Source: Voacanga thouarsii (taxonomy: Eukaryota; Streptophyta; Magnoliopsida; Gentianales; Apocynaceae). Taken from it: DNA of 64,000 nucleotides. Below the pieces are notes generated by a model, which saw only the letters and a program-made list of their open reading frames with translations, had not been told where the DNA came from and made no database searches. The stretch is from the NCBI GenBank assembly GCA_026120185.1, contig JANUWF010003367.1:1834001-1898000 (forward strand), read 5' to 3'. Made by a program: the position numbers and the translations under genes. Below, piece by piece: positions 36,601 through 48,709 of the stretch (positions are counted from its first letter, which is position 1; every line of letters begins with the position of its first letter).

Positions 36601-39200
36601 TTGTTTTTGTCTCATTGGTGTCCTAGCCAATTAGATATAGTTGATTGTATGGTTTTCTTTTTCTTATTTATATATTTAGTATAAATTTATGGCCCGTTTG
36701 AAAAAACTGAAGTTTGAAGGCTGAATTCTAAATATTTAAGTATTGAAGTTTGAAGATCGAATTTTGAAATTTGACGCCTGAAACTGAAGACTGAATTAAT
36801 TATAATTTATTTTTACATTATACTTTGTTACAATTTATATTAACTAGAAATGAATAATAACAATTAGACGAGTATGTAATATATTCATACTTCAGACTTA
36901 AGTAACTTTCATTTCACTTTACGTCTTAATTAATTAAGTGATAACAAGAGTGTTGAACAGGCCTTTAAGCACATCTTCTCAATAATCAGTGGTTTTGACC
37001 TTTCAATGATCTTGCTGCATGATTAAACTGGAAGTGCAGAGATGATATTTAGGGGAGACTATGTTTAATTAAGTTTTAGAAGGTAGGGAGGGAAAGTAGG
37101 CAGAGTGTTGGAAAATTGGAGAGTGCTGGGGCTGAGGAATGCTTGGCTACCCCTCTTTCATGTAATTGTTAAAATTGAATGACTAACAACAGCGTGAAGA
37201 AGTCCAAGTGATGTTTTCAAAACCTTAGAAGGCATTATAATTAAAAGCTGTTAGACCAAATATTTTTCTCGTGAGATTATAATTTCCAAAATCTCTTATG
37301 CAGGTTGTGATGTACTTCTTCTACAAGAATTTGACATTTACTTTAACTCAATTCTGGTTCACATTCTATACTGGATTTTCTGGTCAGAGGTTCTATGATG
37401 ATTGGTTTCAGTCTCTCTATAATGTGATCTTCACGGCCTTGCCTGTGATTGTTCTTGGACTTTTTGAGAAGGTACTGAAATGTTTCCAAGTGTAGATCAA
37501 TTACTCCTTGTTTTCAATTCAATTTCAGTATTGCAAATATTTGTCTGTTGCCTCGATTTTATGACCTTCACTGTTATCACGCATGTGACATTTTTCCAGG
37601 ATGTTAATTCTTCCCTTTCCAAGAAATATCCAGAATTGTACAAGGAAGGGATAAGAAACACATATTTCAAATGGAGAGTTGTGGCAATTTGGGCTTTCTT
37701 TGCTATTTATCAATCACTGGTATTCTATAACTTCGTGATTGCTTCTAGTACAATGGGCATGAATAAATCGGGCAAAATATTTGGACTATGGGACATCAGT
37801 ACAATGGCCTTCACGTGTGTTGTAATAACTGTCAACTTGCGTCTACTCATGATGTGCAACACAATCACAAGGTGGCATCATGTTAGTGTTGGAGGGAGCA
37901 TATTAGCATGGTTTATTTTTGTTTTTATTTACTCTGCTGTTGTCTTGCCAAAAGATCAGGTGAGAGGTACTACTATGCTCACTTATCCTTCTAGGGTGAT
38001 CACCTGCTAACAAATTTTCTGTTTATCTATGCTGTAGGAGAATATTTATTATGTCATTTATGTGTTGATGAGTACACTTTATTTCTACCTGACAACACTT
38101 CTTGTTCCCATTGCTGCGCTTTTCGTCGACTTCGTATACCAGGGGTAAGAACTAGAAAAAGTATTTTCTACACTGTTTTCTTCTCTCTTTTTGCATTTTA
38201 AGTACTGCAAGGTTGGACTGGAGAAATCCATAGTTCTATGCATACCAACGGTTTCCTTAGTGCCATTGTTGTAGTATTGAGTGCTTAAAGTTTGTAGAAT
38301 TTGATGATTCAGTAAAATGATTTGGCAAAGTGCACTAATGCATGTTTTTTGTTTTTTTAGTAACTCAAAAATGTCGAATTGTTGGTTCATAAAGTATCAT
38401 ACAACTTCCTTTGCATCTGTCAAGAATATATATATATATATATAACATCATTTTATCCCTTTCTCCCAGTTGATGCTATAAATTCTGGGTTAGATGTTCT
38501 GTTACGAGACAATTTTGGCCGTGCAAACGGTTTTTAGTCCAGTGTACAATATCTCACCTCTATATTATAGTACTTGTCAGAGAGCATGACAGTTTTTTCT
38601 ATGACAATTTTTGCTTCCAAAGACTCTTAAGCCCTTGATCAGCTGTTTAAGGAGCATAAAGGTTGATGAGATCAAAGATTCAATTCAGAATATTTCTCTG
38701 ATAGCCTGATAAATGTGTTGTCCAGTTGTTGATTGTTGGGAGGCAAGAAATAAAACATCTTATTGGTGCAAACATTTGGATTATTTTGCATATTGCTTTG
38801 CACTAAGCTTTTTTAACATTTGTCACTGTTCTCAGACAGAGAGACAATCTCTTCTTACTCCATTACTTTGTTGACATACTTCTTGGGTTCTCTCAGGGTT
38901 CAAAGATGGTTCTTCCCATATGACTATCAGATTGTCCAAGAAATTCATAGGCATGAACCTGACAGTAGTATGATTGGATTACTAGAGATCGGAAACCAGC
39001 TTACCCCAGATGAGGCACGGAGCTATGCCATAATGCAACTACCAGGACAACAATCAAAGCATACCGGCTTTGCTTTTGATTCCCCTGGTTATGAATCATT
39101 TTTCGCATCACAAGCCGGTGTTTTTGTCCCTCAGAAGGCCTGGGATGTGGCTCGACGAGCTAGCATGAAGTCACGACAAAAAGTACCAAAGAAGAACTAA
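24659..39200 (+). CDS. ALA3: Phospholipid-transporting P4-ATPase (flippase), ALA3 type, complete
   Basis: Exons: 24659-24844, 26816-26881, 27130-27191, 27854-27935, 28177-28287, 29306-29383, 29549-29645, 30663-30769, 31122-31187, 31405-31526, 31617-31707, 31801-31878, 31963-32079, 32529-32675, 32758-32862, 33401-33543, 33974-34075, 34164-34227, 34308-34520, 35057-35222, 35425-35504, 35599-35838, 36100-36321, 37304-37471, 37600-37959, 38038-38144, 38897-39200. All introns are GT-AG and phases close, giving 1227 residues (Arabidopsis ALA3 is about 1213). The hallmarks are present: DGET of the actuator domain (exon 7), PISL of membrane helix 4 (exon 12), phosphorylated Asp in DKTGTLT (exon 14), KGAD nucleotide-binding motif (exons 18-19), TGDK (exon 20) and [11 protein letters not shown] (exon 23). 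The C-terminus ends [16 protein letters not shown], very like ALA3. ALA3 works with an ALIS (Cdc50) subunit at the Golgi/secretory pathway to flip phospholipids towards the cytosolic leaflet. Intron 1 is long (1.97 kb). No lesion was found. Confidence 0.97.
27281..27562. mobile_element. Stowaway-type MITE in ALA3 intron 3
   Basis: 282 bp, flanked by TA on both sides. It begins CTCCCTCCGTCCCATTAAAA and ends with the complementary TTTTAATAGGACGGAGGGAG. CTCCCTCCGT is the canonical Stowaway (Tc1/mariner) terminus. It contains no coding sequence. Confidence 0.92.
30102..30113. repeat. Homopolymer of 12 C in ALA3 intron 7
   Basis: An uninterrupted C12 run in otherwise AT-rich intron sequence. Confidence 0.9.
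32200..32457. mobile_element. Diverged Stowaway-type MITE in ALA3 intron 13
   Basis: About 258 bp, flanked by TA. The left end TTCCTCCGTCCCACAAAG pairs with the right end TTTGTGGGACAGAGTGAGG. The terminus is the Stowaway type with a few substitutions, so this copy is older than the one in intron 3. Confidence 0.8.
36691..36963. mobile_element. Possible MITE in ALA3 intron 23
   Basis: The left end GGCCCGTTTGAA and right end GTTGAACAGGCC are imperfect inverted repeats. The interior (TGAATTAATTATAATTT and similar) resembles sequence near 53230-53290, suggesting a repeated family. A target duplication could not be settled. Confidence 0.45.
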
Positions 39201-39942
39201 CTCGGATTTTGTACAAATTCTTCCTCCTCTTCACCACTTTAATACATTTTCCATTTTGAACAGAATGTAAATTAGGTGTACCATATCCCAGGAAATCTTG
39301 ATTTTTTCTCAAGTGTTTCCCTCCTTTCCGCCTGTAGGATTATTCCCCTTTGTAGCTGTAGGGTCATAGGTTGTATTACAGTATTTGGGGAATGAGCTTG
39401 AGCATTCTTTTTATCGTGTATATTGTTTTCTATTATGAATTGTATCTATGTAATGATAGTTTTTTGAAACTAGAACGCATTATATTTGGCACAATAATTT
39501 ACGGATTTTTTTCTTTTTTAAAACTGAAATCTGAGGTAGACAATAAGTCTAATAAGTACTTTCATAAATGAAACAATAGTGGAAAACTAATGGATGGCAG
39601 TTTAGTAGATTAACTAATGGATATTTAAATGCATCCATAAATAAATAGATATGGATGGATGTCTATTTAAGTTTAATAAATTTAATGGATTTAAATAGAT
39701 ATTTATTCAATCTATTTTTATTCACTTGAGTAGATTAGAAAAGTCACGTAAATTTAAAGGATGGGGAGGTGGTTCTAATCTTTTTAATTAACAAGGGACA
39801 AAGTAATAAAATAAAATGTTCATTGGGTAAATTTGATATGGAAGACAATTTAGGCGGCTCAAAGTTGAATATGGCAATTTATCTATTTAAGTCGAAGACT
39901 TAACCTGAGCCGGGACATATTTATATATATTTTTATCTTATG

Positions 39943-39993
<51 letters not shown>

Positions 39994-40652
39994 AAAATAT
40001 ATAAATATATTTACATTTATAAAAAAATTTATTACTAATATAATTTAAAATGTAATAAATTATTAAATATTTTTAAAGTTTTTAAAAAATATATAATAAC
40101 AATAATTTGAAAGAGATAATATTTTTTATTATTAATTTATTGTTCTTGTCCATCTTCATTGGAACTTGTAACTGTAGTGCCGTCATTAAGTACTAACTTC
40201 AAACCTTTTTCTGTTAGTACTAACTTCAAACCTTTCTCTCAAACCTTTTTCTGTTAGTACTAACTTCAAACCTTTCTCTCAGATATAGATTATTGATTTT
40301 TCTTCTGGTGAATTTCATCAGCCTCATAATCATCATCGTTTTCAAAAACTAAATGTATCCCAAATTTATTCAGACTAACCATGTGAGTTGGACGGATAAA
40401 GCTCCTAAAAATCTTTTAATCTTTATATAAAAATATAATACATCAATAATTATTATATTTAATAGTTGAAGTAAAAAAAAAGTCAACAACTGAGATTTAA
40501 AAATAACTTTAGGTAATTACCAAGATGAACTTTTTATAGAAAAAAAAATGTAAAATAGTTAAATTATAAATATTTATGTTATTATTATTATTATTATCAT
40601 CGAAAATAATGTATTGTAATATTATTAAAATATTAAAAAATATTAAATATTA
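39201..40652. other. ALA3 3' flank and repeat-rich spacer
   Basis: The first 250 bases after the stop probably hold the 3' UTR; I could not choose a poly(A) signal. Beyond lie an (AT)n run (about 39946-39989) and a tandem repeat at 40188-40281 with the unit AGTACTAACTTCAAACCTTT. No gene is visible. Confidence 0.5.
40188..40281. repeat. Short tandem repeat
   Basis: The phrase AGTACTAACTTCAAACCTTT occurs three times, with CTCAAACCTTTTTCTGTT linkers. Confidence 0.85.
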
Positions 40653-40936
40653 CTATCTCTATTTCACAATATAAGTCGTTTAAGACTTAAAAAGTTTTTT
40701 ATAACATAAGTCATTTTACAAAATTTTATAAGAATTTATTGCCTTTTTTTTTTCTATTTTACACCTTCTTACATTTTCTCTCTACTAATTATGACTCAAT
40801 TCTTTTCAATTACCAAAGCTGATAAAGATTTAATTAGAGGTGTTTTTAAAAGTTTAGTTTTAAAATTATTTAAAATTTAAAATTTTTAATCCTTATACAT
40901 AAATTTAAAACGATTTATATTATATAAAGGATGTAG
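40653..40936. mobile_element. Stowaway-like MITE
   Basis: 284 bp flanked by TA. The left terminus CTATCTCTATTTCACAATAT pairs with the right terminus ATATTATATAAAGGATGTAG, and an AAGTCGTTT / AAACGATTT pair lies just inside. Similar units recur at 51972-52180 and 54706-54995. Confidence 0.75.
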
Positions 40937-42557
40937 TATTAGTACTAAAAATGAGCCATCCCTGAATTGGTTCTGCACTGTTACCTATATTTCTTCACCA
41001 TCCATTATTTTTAGAACCAAAGGATGGCAATGATCCTATCGGCACTGATAAAGTTGATTCTCATCTATTTTAGGGAGCTATGTACATTGTTTTGGTATAA
41101 AGTGTTTGGTTAAGTAAAAGGATTGTTGTCACGACACCAGATATAATTCGTAGCGGATCTCTGGAATCATTTGGCACTTCACTATTGACACATATGATAA
41201 TAGCTATGACAACACCTTTAGTCGCCGAGCCAACACTGCACTTGAGACTGACAAGTTAAATATCTGGAGATTTGTGGAATGTTCTTGAAACCTTAATCCT
41301 GTATATATAAAAAGAGTTTAGATTTGTATAGAATAATATAAAATATTTTGAAACATTATAAAATACATATAAAATATTAGAACAATATAAAAGGTTTTAG
41401 AACATAAACATGTATAAAATATTAGGCAACATGCTAGAAATCAAATGTATGTTGTAAGAGTGTGTATAGAATTCTGTATAACAACTTAGGATTCAAGAAA
41501 GACTTAAATAAGTCAAACTCCTCGTCTACTATAAGTATTAACCTACTATCCAAGGCTTACTTATAAATAGATTAAGGAGTTCATTTGTAAAATATAATTG
41601 TTAATATAAATTTTCAAATTCTCTCCTAGAAGTTTGCTAGAGTCTAAATGGTTTCAACTTAGACCGTAATTAGCTAGTAGCTAGTATTTAAGTTTGCTAG
41701 AGCCTAAACGGTTTGAACTTAGACAACTAGTGACAGATAGTAGGAATATTGATTAAAAAAGTAATATTTTTTGCGAATTGAATAATAATAATGTGTAGAG
41801 GCTACTTATGTGATAGGAACATTGAGACATTGATTAAAATAATAATATTTTTCGTGAACTGAATAATCACAATAAACCAGAATATCAAGATAATGTTTTG
41901 TGAGTAATAAAAGAATAAGGGTATAGAGTCATAATAGTCATATAGAGGGTTATAAAAAATCACACTAATCAGAATGCCACATATACCCTGTGATAGTTTG
42001 CTACCTGTGTCCATAATCGCTAATTAAGGAAAATACAAAATATTTGAACAAGGAAAGGAATGTTGACATAACTTATTTATATCGTCTTGAATAGGTACAA
42101 CGGATAGGAATGACAATAGGGTTGGACAGGACTAGAGACTAAAAATCCCAGCCCTCCTTAGCATACATCTATTCCCCGCCAAAAAGTACGGGGACAACAT
42201 AATTCTCAATCTCGGCCCAATAAAGAAGCGGGAAAGTGAAGAAGCATTGAAGGAGTGGGTTTAAAATTACCTAATTAGGCCTAAAGTTAAAAAATAAATT
42301 GTAAAAAATGAGCATAACATATTTACTGTCAAATTTTAATATAAAAAGTGTGTATATATATAATACATTTAAAATAATAAATATTTTATATTTTATTCAC
42401 TTATATATACACACTTATTTATTTACATATTAATTATATTTTATATTTATATATAATTAGACTTTTTTAATACATATATATTATATACATATATAAATAT
42501 AATAAATATTACATACTAATTATATATATATTTTATATTTTATGTGTATACATAATA
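40937..42557. other. Intergenic DNA with local duplications, no gene seen
   Basis: A segment containing GTTTGCTAGAG and ACTTAGAC is duplicated (about 41632-41665 and 41690-41725). A second segment with GATTAAAA...AATATTTTT is duplicated around 41751 and 41832. No reading frame matches a family. Confidence 0.45.
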
Positions 42558-43066
42558 TGCCTTTGAATCTAAAGGGAAAGTTTTATAGAACCGTCGTAAG
42601 ATCTGTTTTGTTATATGGTACAGAATGTTGGATAGTTAAAATTATATTTAGAAAATAAAGGTAGCTGAGATACGTATATTAAAGTGGATATGCGAGTATA
42701 CTAGAAAGGACAAAGTAAGTAAAGAGATCATTTGGAAAAAAGTGTAGGTGACATCAATTGAAGGTAAGATTAGAGAAAAAATTACTTGCGTTTGTTTGGA
42801 TATATATAGAAAATCCGAGGATGCCCTTGTTAGGAAAATTGAGGGATGGAGATAGAATAGATTGGGTAGAGGTAAAGACAGGTCAAAGAAGATATGGATA
42901 GAGTTGACTAGAAGATATATGTTTCTGTTAAATTTGGATGAGTGTATGACAGTGGATAGAAAGTAATGAAATGCGAGGATTCTTGTGGATGATTACGCGT
43001 AGTCTTATATTGGTTCATGCGATCCATTCCAAATTACTTGGAATTAAAATTTAGTTTGCTATTGTT
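42558..43066 (+). pseudogene. 3' fragment of a LINE (RTE-like) reverse transcriptase
   Basis: The frame shows KFYRTVVRSVLLYGTECW, the highly conserved segment at the C-terminal end of plant LINE-type reverse transcriptases. It then gives degraded versions of the following region (RMPLLGKLRDGDRIDW) and ends CDPFQITWN before an AT-rich tail. Stops are frequent. The 5' part is absent, as usual for truncated LINE insertions. Confidence 0.75.
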
Positions 43067-43366
43067 GCATATAATAAATATATAAGAATATTTTATGTAT
43101 ATATAGAGGTATGCAGTGGTAGATCTTGACTTGTGACCTTTGGGGTGCTAACTATATATGTCAATATATTACAACAATGATAGAAGTTATTTATGCAATT
43201 AATACGTTAATAATAAATAAAATTTTATAAAACTATTTATGCAAGGAACCTATGCACTATCCTATTCTTTATTAACTTAATTTTCTTAGTATATTTTCTT
43301 ACTCACTAATACAAATTTGTGTTTTTCTAAAATTTTTGAAAAATAAAAATTGTCTTAATCTAAGTT

Positions 43367-43421
<55 letters not shown>

Positions 43422-44283
43422 TAATAAGACAAGTTTAAGGCAAATAAATAAAGAGTTTTTGCCAATATTTTACTAAACATAAAGTATCCATGCATATACT
43501 CAAAAGATTATTTCCTAAAAAAAAACACAAGATTATATAAAAATATAGTACAAAATTTAACAAACTAACATCAATAGATAATAATCAATAAATGATAAGT
43601 GCAAACAAGTCAAAGAATTCATCCCAAGATTATAAAAATTAACAAATTAACATTAATAAATAATAAATAACAATTAATGGTTAGAAAGTGCAAAGTACAA
43701 GTCAAGTAAGAATCCAAGTTTGTAAGAATAAGAAAAAAAGAGTCCAAAGTATATTGAGATTTGAAGAGTTAAAAAAAGACAAATCTAAGAGTTAAAATAA
43801 ATAGATAAATGATAGTAATATTATAATTTTAATTTTTAAATTAGAATAACAATGTATATTTTGTAGAGTCTTATTTTTAGGAAGAATTTACATTAAAATA
43901 TATTAAAAAATTTTGTTGAGGAGGCCAATTTAAATATCTTAAATATATATACATATATAGAAAGGGGGTTGGCAAAGTCTTTAAGGGAGCCATGGCTCCC
44001 CAGGCTTCTTGATAGATCTGCCACTAAAGGTATATATATGTGTGTGTCTGATATTAGATTATTATACTCACACACATATTATTTTAAATATATAATCAAT
44101 TTTTTTAAAAAATATAGCTACCTTTATTATATATGTATATAATTTCTTACATATTTTGAGAACATACATACATACATACATACATTTATTTATTTATTTA
44201 TTTATTTATATGCGTGTGTGTAATGCGAGGAGGGCTGGTGGGGGCAAGTTGAGACATATCGGAGATCATGCAATCTACGCCTA
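43067..44283. other. AT-rich spacer with microsatellites
   Basis: An (AT)n run of about 50 bases lies at 43370-43419, and an (ACAT)n-(TTTA)n compound microsatellite at 44163-44208. No gene is visible. Confidence 0.6.
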
Positions 44284-44852
44284 GGGGTAGAAATAGGGTA
44301 GGCTTTTGTTAGGGGCCTAAGGTCTGGCCTAATTTATGCTTGGTTTGGCTTGAGTCTGTTTAAGAAATAAGTTAGGTTTGTGTTTAAATTAGGCTTATTT
44401 AGTTAAATAAGTTGGGTCCGTTTGGTTAAATAATATATATATATATATATATATATTATTTACATATATATTATATATAATATAAATAATATATAATATA
44501 ATATATTATTTACATTATATATTATTTATATTATATATTATATATCTTCTTTTATTATTAGGGGCTACCACCTCTTGTGCTAATTCTAGTAATATTATAT
44601 TTGAACTGAAGTTACAATATTAGTTATGGTTTTATAAAATTCTAGTTATTATATTTTTATATATGGTTAATAAAATAAGAATTTTGATATGTTAACAAAC
44701 TTTTAAATAATTTTCAGGTCTGGCTAAGCTTTTGAACAAGTCATACCTGAGCCTAAAAAAAAACTTTATATAGACTAACAGGTTAGGCTCTTGCCTCAAC
44801 CTACAATGGAGGCCTGTTCAACTAAGGCTTGCCTAGGCCTATTTCCATCCCC
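44284..44852. mobile_element. Putative hAT-like non-autonomous element with AT palindromic core
   Basis: The left end GGGGTAGAAATAGGGTAGGC and right end GCCTAGGCCTATTTCCATCC are imperfect inverted repeats. Inside, AGGCTTGGCC-type phrases (44330-44420 and 44700-44840) flank an AT-only core (about 44430-44545) able to fold on itself. This arrangement is common in plant hAT-type MITEs. No 8-bp target duplication was confirmed. Confidence 0.5.
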
Positions 44853-45441
44853 CCGGCCTGCCCCCAACCTGTCCCCGCTTGGAAGGCCAAAGTATGAAGT
44901 CCAAACCTTCTTCAAGGTTGGATTGCAGATACTTGTAATCTTTGTGTATATTCTTCTCTCTTTTATCTTTTGTATTTCTTATTCTCCAAAGCTAACATAT
45001 TCCCTGTGAATTTTGGAAGCGATGCAAGAGATCTACATTCCCTCATCTCAAGCTTTCTGATGGATTTGAGGGAAGCAATCTTACCAGGTGGACCAATGAT
45101 TCGTGTATTGTCCAACTAAACCTCAACTACTGAAGATAAGTGTTTAATGAAAACAGGCAATATGCTCCCTTTATAATGGTTTCCAAGTGACATTTCCTTT
45201 TAATAGTACAAGGAACCAATAGATTCTCACTTAGCTTCCAGTGAACTGCCATTAATCCAGATTTTTTGAAGTGACTTGAGATTTCCAACTAACTCTGGAA
45301 TTGTAGCTAGAGATCTGCATTGCGTCAAATTTAGAATCTCAAGACTTACCAATGAACCATGAGATTCACGCATTTCTTCCAGTATAGAATGGAAAGAGAA
45401 AGTTCCTTTAAGACTGTTAACTTCCCTATGCCATTAGATAG

Positions 45442-45771
45442 TTTTGGGAAGGGTAATAGAAGTAACACACAAATATATAGAAAGAGGAAAGAAAGATAAA
45501 TAAATAAAATAGAATACGAAAATTTAATATAGTTCGATCTCTCAATTAGATCTATATTTACGACCCCGAAGAGAAACACTCTACTATACAATTTTTGGAC
45601 GGACAAAATTACAAACCCTTACAAAATAGGTCAAGGCCTAAAAATCTCCTAATTTATTAAGTTCAATAAGTTGGTGTACTCCCCCAAAAATAACACTAAC
45701 CTACTTATAAGGAAATCCTCCCTTACACTTTTTTTAAGCTATCCCCATGTGCGATTGAGAAAAACTCAATA
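45442..45771 (-). repeat. 3' LTR of the deleted copia element
   Basis: 330 bp; matches the upper LTR over its length (shared blocks such as CACACAAATATAT and TTTTTGGACGG) with many differences. Its terminal TG/CA bases are mutated, so the insertion is not recent. Confidence 0.75.
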
Positions 45772-45889
45772 AATCTTTCATTTTTTCAATTTCCCAAATT
45801 ATAATAGAATCTAAAAATCTAACTCTATTCCCAATCCTTACAGTATTTTTCTCTGCTGCCTCTTCCGTTTTACTTCCTTTAAATCACTT

Positions 45890-46235
45890 CTTCAAGGAAT
45901 GACCATCAAGATGGTAAATATTTTTGTTCTTATTTCTTCCTTGCATAATCAGACAGTTCACTTTATATATATTGCAAGACTTCCCAACTCCAACATACTT
46001 GTATCCTTTTGATGCCATTACACCTAATGAAATAATGTTGACACTAGAATTAGGAACATACCTTACATCGGGAAGTATTTTGACTTCATCATTGTGGAGC
46101 TTAAGACGGACTTGTCCAACGCCTTCAATCTTCATTTTAGAGTTATTTTTCACATTGATGTGACCAAAGTTCCCCAATTACAAATCATCGAACATGTCTT
46201 GGTCCTTACAGATATGCAAGTCTGATGCAGAATTA
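45890..46235 (-). pseudogene. Copia protease-region remnant
   Basis: The open frame 46177-45884 reads MGNFGHINVKNNSKMKIEGV, then VRLKLHNDEVKILPDVRYVP and NIISLGVMASKGYK. This is the segment following the protease active site in copia polyproteins. The zinc-knuckle region upstream (about 46430-46400) is degraded. Confidence 0.75.
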
Positions 46236-46639
46236 TTATCCAATTTGAATGTTTCTCATTAACAATATCATCCAAACATCTCATCAATAATAGATTATTG
46301 CCTATAACCATATTTGTAAAGGAATTGCTTACTTTAGCCTTGCCCTTAATTTATTCTCTTAGAGCTCTTAAATCCTCTTTTATTTTTGGGCAACGACTTT
46401 GGATATGATCAATCTCCCCATAGTAATAGCACTCAAGGTCACTATTATCATTCTGTTGGGATTTTCCTCTTCCTTGGTTGCCTCTTCTTCTGCTTCTGTA
46501 GCTAGTACTCAACTATTTTCAAATTGATTTTCTTTTATCATCTGATGATTTTCTTTTAAAGATTTCAATACCTCATTCAGTTGCAATGTGTTTTTTCCTG
46601 CTAGTAGTGATTGCACCAGTGGCATGTAAGATTTGGGTA

Positions 46640-47131
46640 GAGAAGTCAACAAGAGCAATGCTTACTCCTCATCTTCAATCTTCTCCCCTGAATTTTCAAG
46701 TCGAGATACTAACTCATTAAATTTATTTATGTGATCAATAATGTTACCTCATTCTTCCATCTTAAACGAATATAGATCTATTTTCATCTTTAAGCAGTTA
46801 GTCAATGTTTTTTATGCATGATTTTTATATAAAGTCTCTCACATCTTGTTAGATGATGTCTCCTTCAATATTATAACTTTAATATCTGGAGTCAATACTG
46901 ATCAAATAGTACTAATCACCCTTTTTTGAATAGTATTCCAATCTGAATCCTTTATCCTTTCTGGCTTCTCATCTTCTAATGCAGAATTAAGACCTTGCTG
47001 CACTAAGTAGTCTTGAGTTGTGTATTGCCACAAACTGAAGTCAATCTTTCCATCAAACAATGGAGGTAAAATCTCATTCTTTATATATGTGTCCTCTCTA
47101 GGCGTGAACCTTGCACTTCTCTCAAGCCGAA
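46640..47131 (-). pseudogene. Copia gag remnant
   Basis: The frame 47090-46902 contains LPPLFDGKIDFSLWQYTTQD and LVQQGLNSALEDEKPERIKD, matching the gag start of copia elements (FDGxNFSLW...DxLVQQGL). Downstream gag sequence to about 46640 is recognisable only in pieces. Confidence 0.75.
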
Positions 47132-47143
47132 CCTGATACCACT

Positions 47144-47425
47144 TGTTGAGAGGAGTAACGGAAGCCACACACAAATATATAAAAAGATGAAAGAAAAATA
47201 AATAAATAAAACAAAATACGAAAATTTAACGTAATTCGATCTCTCACCATCCATGACCCTCGAAGGAAAACCCTCCACTATGTAATTTTTGGACGGAAAA
47301 ATCTTTCAATTTACTAAACTCAATAAATTGGTGTACTCTAAAAAAAAAATACTAACCTATTTATAGAAAATTCTTTTTTACCCTTTTTTAAAATTATTTT
47401 ATGTGAGATGGAGGAAAACTCAACA
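47144..47425 (-). repeat. 5' LTR of the deleted copia element
   Basis: 282 bp, starting TGTTGAGAGG and ending AAACTCAACA on the + strand, i.e. proper TG...CA termini with a 6-base inverted end. Confidence 0.8.
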
Positions 47426-47830
47426 GACAGATGTTTCCACGCTGAGGAATGGCTCAGGCTAAGCTTTTGAAGTTTTTGCGAGCCGGAAGATACTTTGGGG
47501 CAACTGTTCAATCACAGTCTTGTCAAGTAGAAGTATCCTTAAAGATTTCATGCGTCCTATGTCCGTGGGAATTTCAATTTTTCATAACCTGAGAGATGAA
47601 GCATCTCAAGGCTTTTCAGTCCACTGATATCTTCAGGAAACTCCAGAAGGCTTAGAGCAATCACTCAAAGTTCAAGAAACGCAAAGAAGTTGGGTCCCCA
47701 ATTGATTATTTTTCCAATTTTGGGTGTCCTGAAAGATCTGGAATCGTGCTGATGTTATAGCACTTCTGGAGATTCAGAACCATTTAGTTGATCCGCCACT
47801 TTCAGCACGACAAGACATCTATGTGTAAAC

Positions 47831-48709
47831 AATTGTGCATTCTCTTTTTTTTTCTATATTCAATAGAATGAACTTTTTTTATATATTACTTAAAGTGAAA
47901 GCAAATATGTCTGATAATATACTTCTTCTTCTTCTTTTTTTATAGTGGATTTTAGTATATATGATTCTTGTGATTATAATAGTACTGCTGAAAAATTGGA
48001 ACAAGAGTTAAGTATAAGCTAAATTTCAATTTAGTTTAGTCACTATTCAATGGACCTTCATTAAGTTTAAAACTTATTATTTCTTTCGTACCAAATTATC
48101 TATCTTATTTCTAACTTAGTTTTTATTCTAAATTACTTATCTTGTTAGGAAATTAAGATTTAACATACCAAATTTGTCCCCCCATTTAATAACACTCTAT
48201 TTCCCAAACATATTAAATAATTTTTTTCCTAATAAGTTGATTTCATTCAAATAATAAGAGAAAGAAACAATTTAGAGTATATCAAAACTTTAGAATTTGA
48301 ATATTTCTTAATAAATAGAGAGAGAATAAATTCAATTTTAAGAGTAAAAATGAAAGTAAATATTTAATTAACTAAAAAATTTACTTATCTTAATACTCGT
48401 ATAATCGGTTAACTATAATCGATAATTTAAGATGGAGGGAGTATCAAATAAAGGAAGTTATTTTGAACTTTTTGCGAGTTAAAACTCAAAATACGAAACT
48501 AAAAACAAGGATGAGAAATCGAAGATTTATAACCGATATTTTTTACCAATTGAGTTATCATTTTTCGTTAAACATGTCCTATGAAATATACGTAAATGCG
48601 ATAAAGTCTTATTCAAGGAACATATGACAATTTTTGCAAATTTAGAAATGTTGAATTGCATCCCTTGTCAGCCCATTCCTAAATTTAAATTTATTTCATT
48701 GCATCTTCA
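47831..48709. other. Spacer with a Stowaway-like MITE
   Basis: A MITE-like unit at about 48080-48441 has ends TTCTTTCGTACCAAATTAT and ATAATTTAAGATGGAGGGAG (diverged inverted repeat), with TA at both sides. The rest is AT-rich and featureless. Confidence 0.55.

Larger units (their letters stand above)
45442..47425 (-). mobile_element. Internally deleted copia element, 1984 bp
   Basis: Two direct-repeat LTRs (45442-45771 and 47144-47425) flank a short interior. The element is bounded by GATAG (45437-45441) and GACAG (47426-47430), a 5-bp duplication with one change. Next to the upper LTR, 47132-47141 reads CCTGATACCA, the complement of the TGGTATCAGG primer-binding site, so the element runs on the - strand. 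The interior holds gag and protease remnants but no integrase, reverse transcriptase or RNase H. Confidence 0.85.
45015..47830 (-). pseudogene. TNL-type LRR resistance-gene fragment, split by a copia insertion
   Basis: On the - strand the upstream piece (47830-47431) gives TIPDLSGHPKLEK, EFPEDISGLKSLEMLHLSG and MKSLRILLLDKTVIEQLP. The downstream piece (45441-45015) gives GIGKLTVLKELSL, LEILNLTQCRSLATIPELVG and SLKSIRKLEMRECRSLASLP. Together these are consecutive leucine-rich repeats as found in the C-terminal half of TIR-NB-LRR immune receptors, in the right order across the insertion. There are several frameshifts and stops besides the insertion. The TIR and NB-ARC domains are not in the window. 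It is therefore a dead LRR fragment. Confidence 0.75.

Noticed and set aside
43370..43419. Regular AT repeats considered as a CRISPR-like array
   Set aside because: A simple dinucleotide microsatellite with no spacers, in a plant nuclear context.
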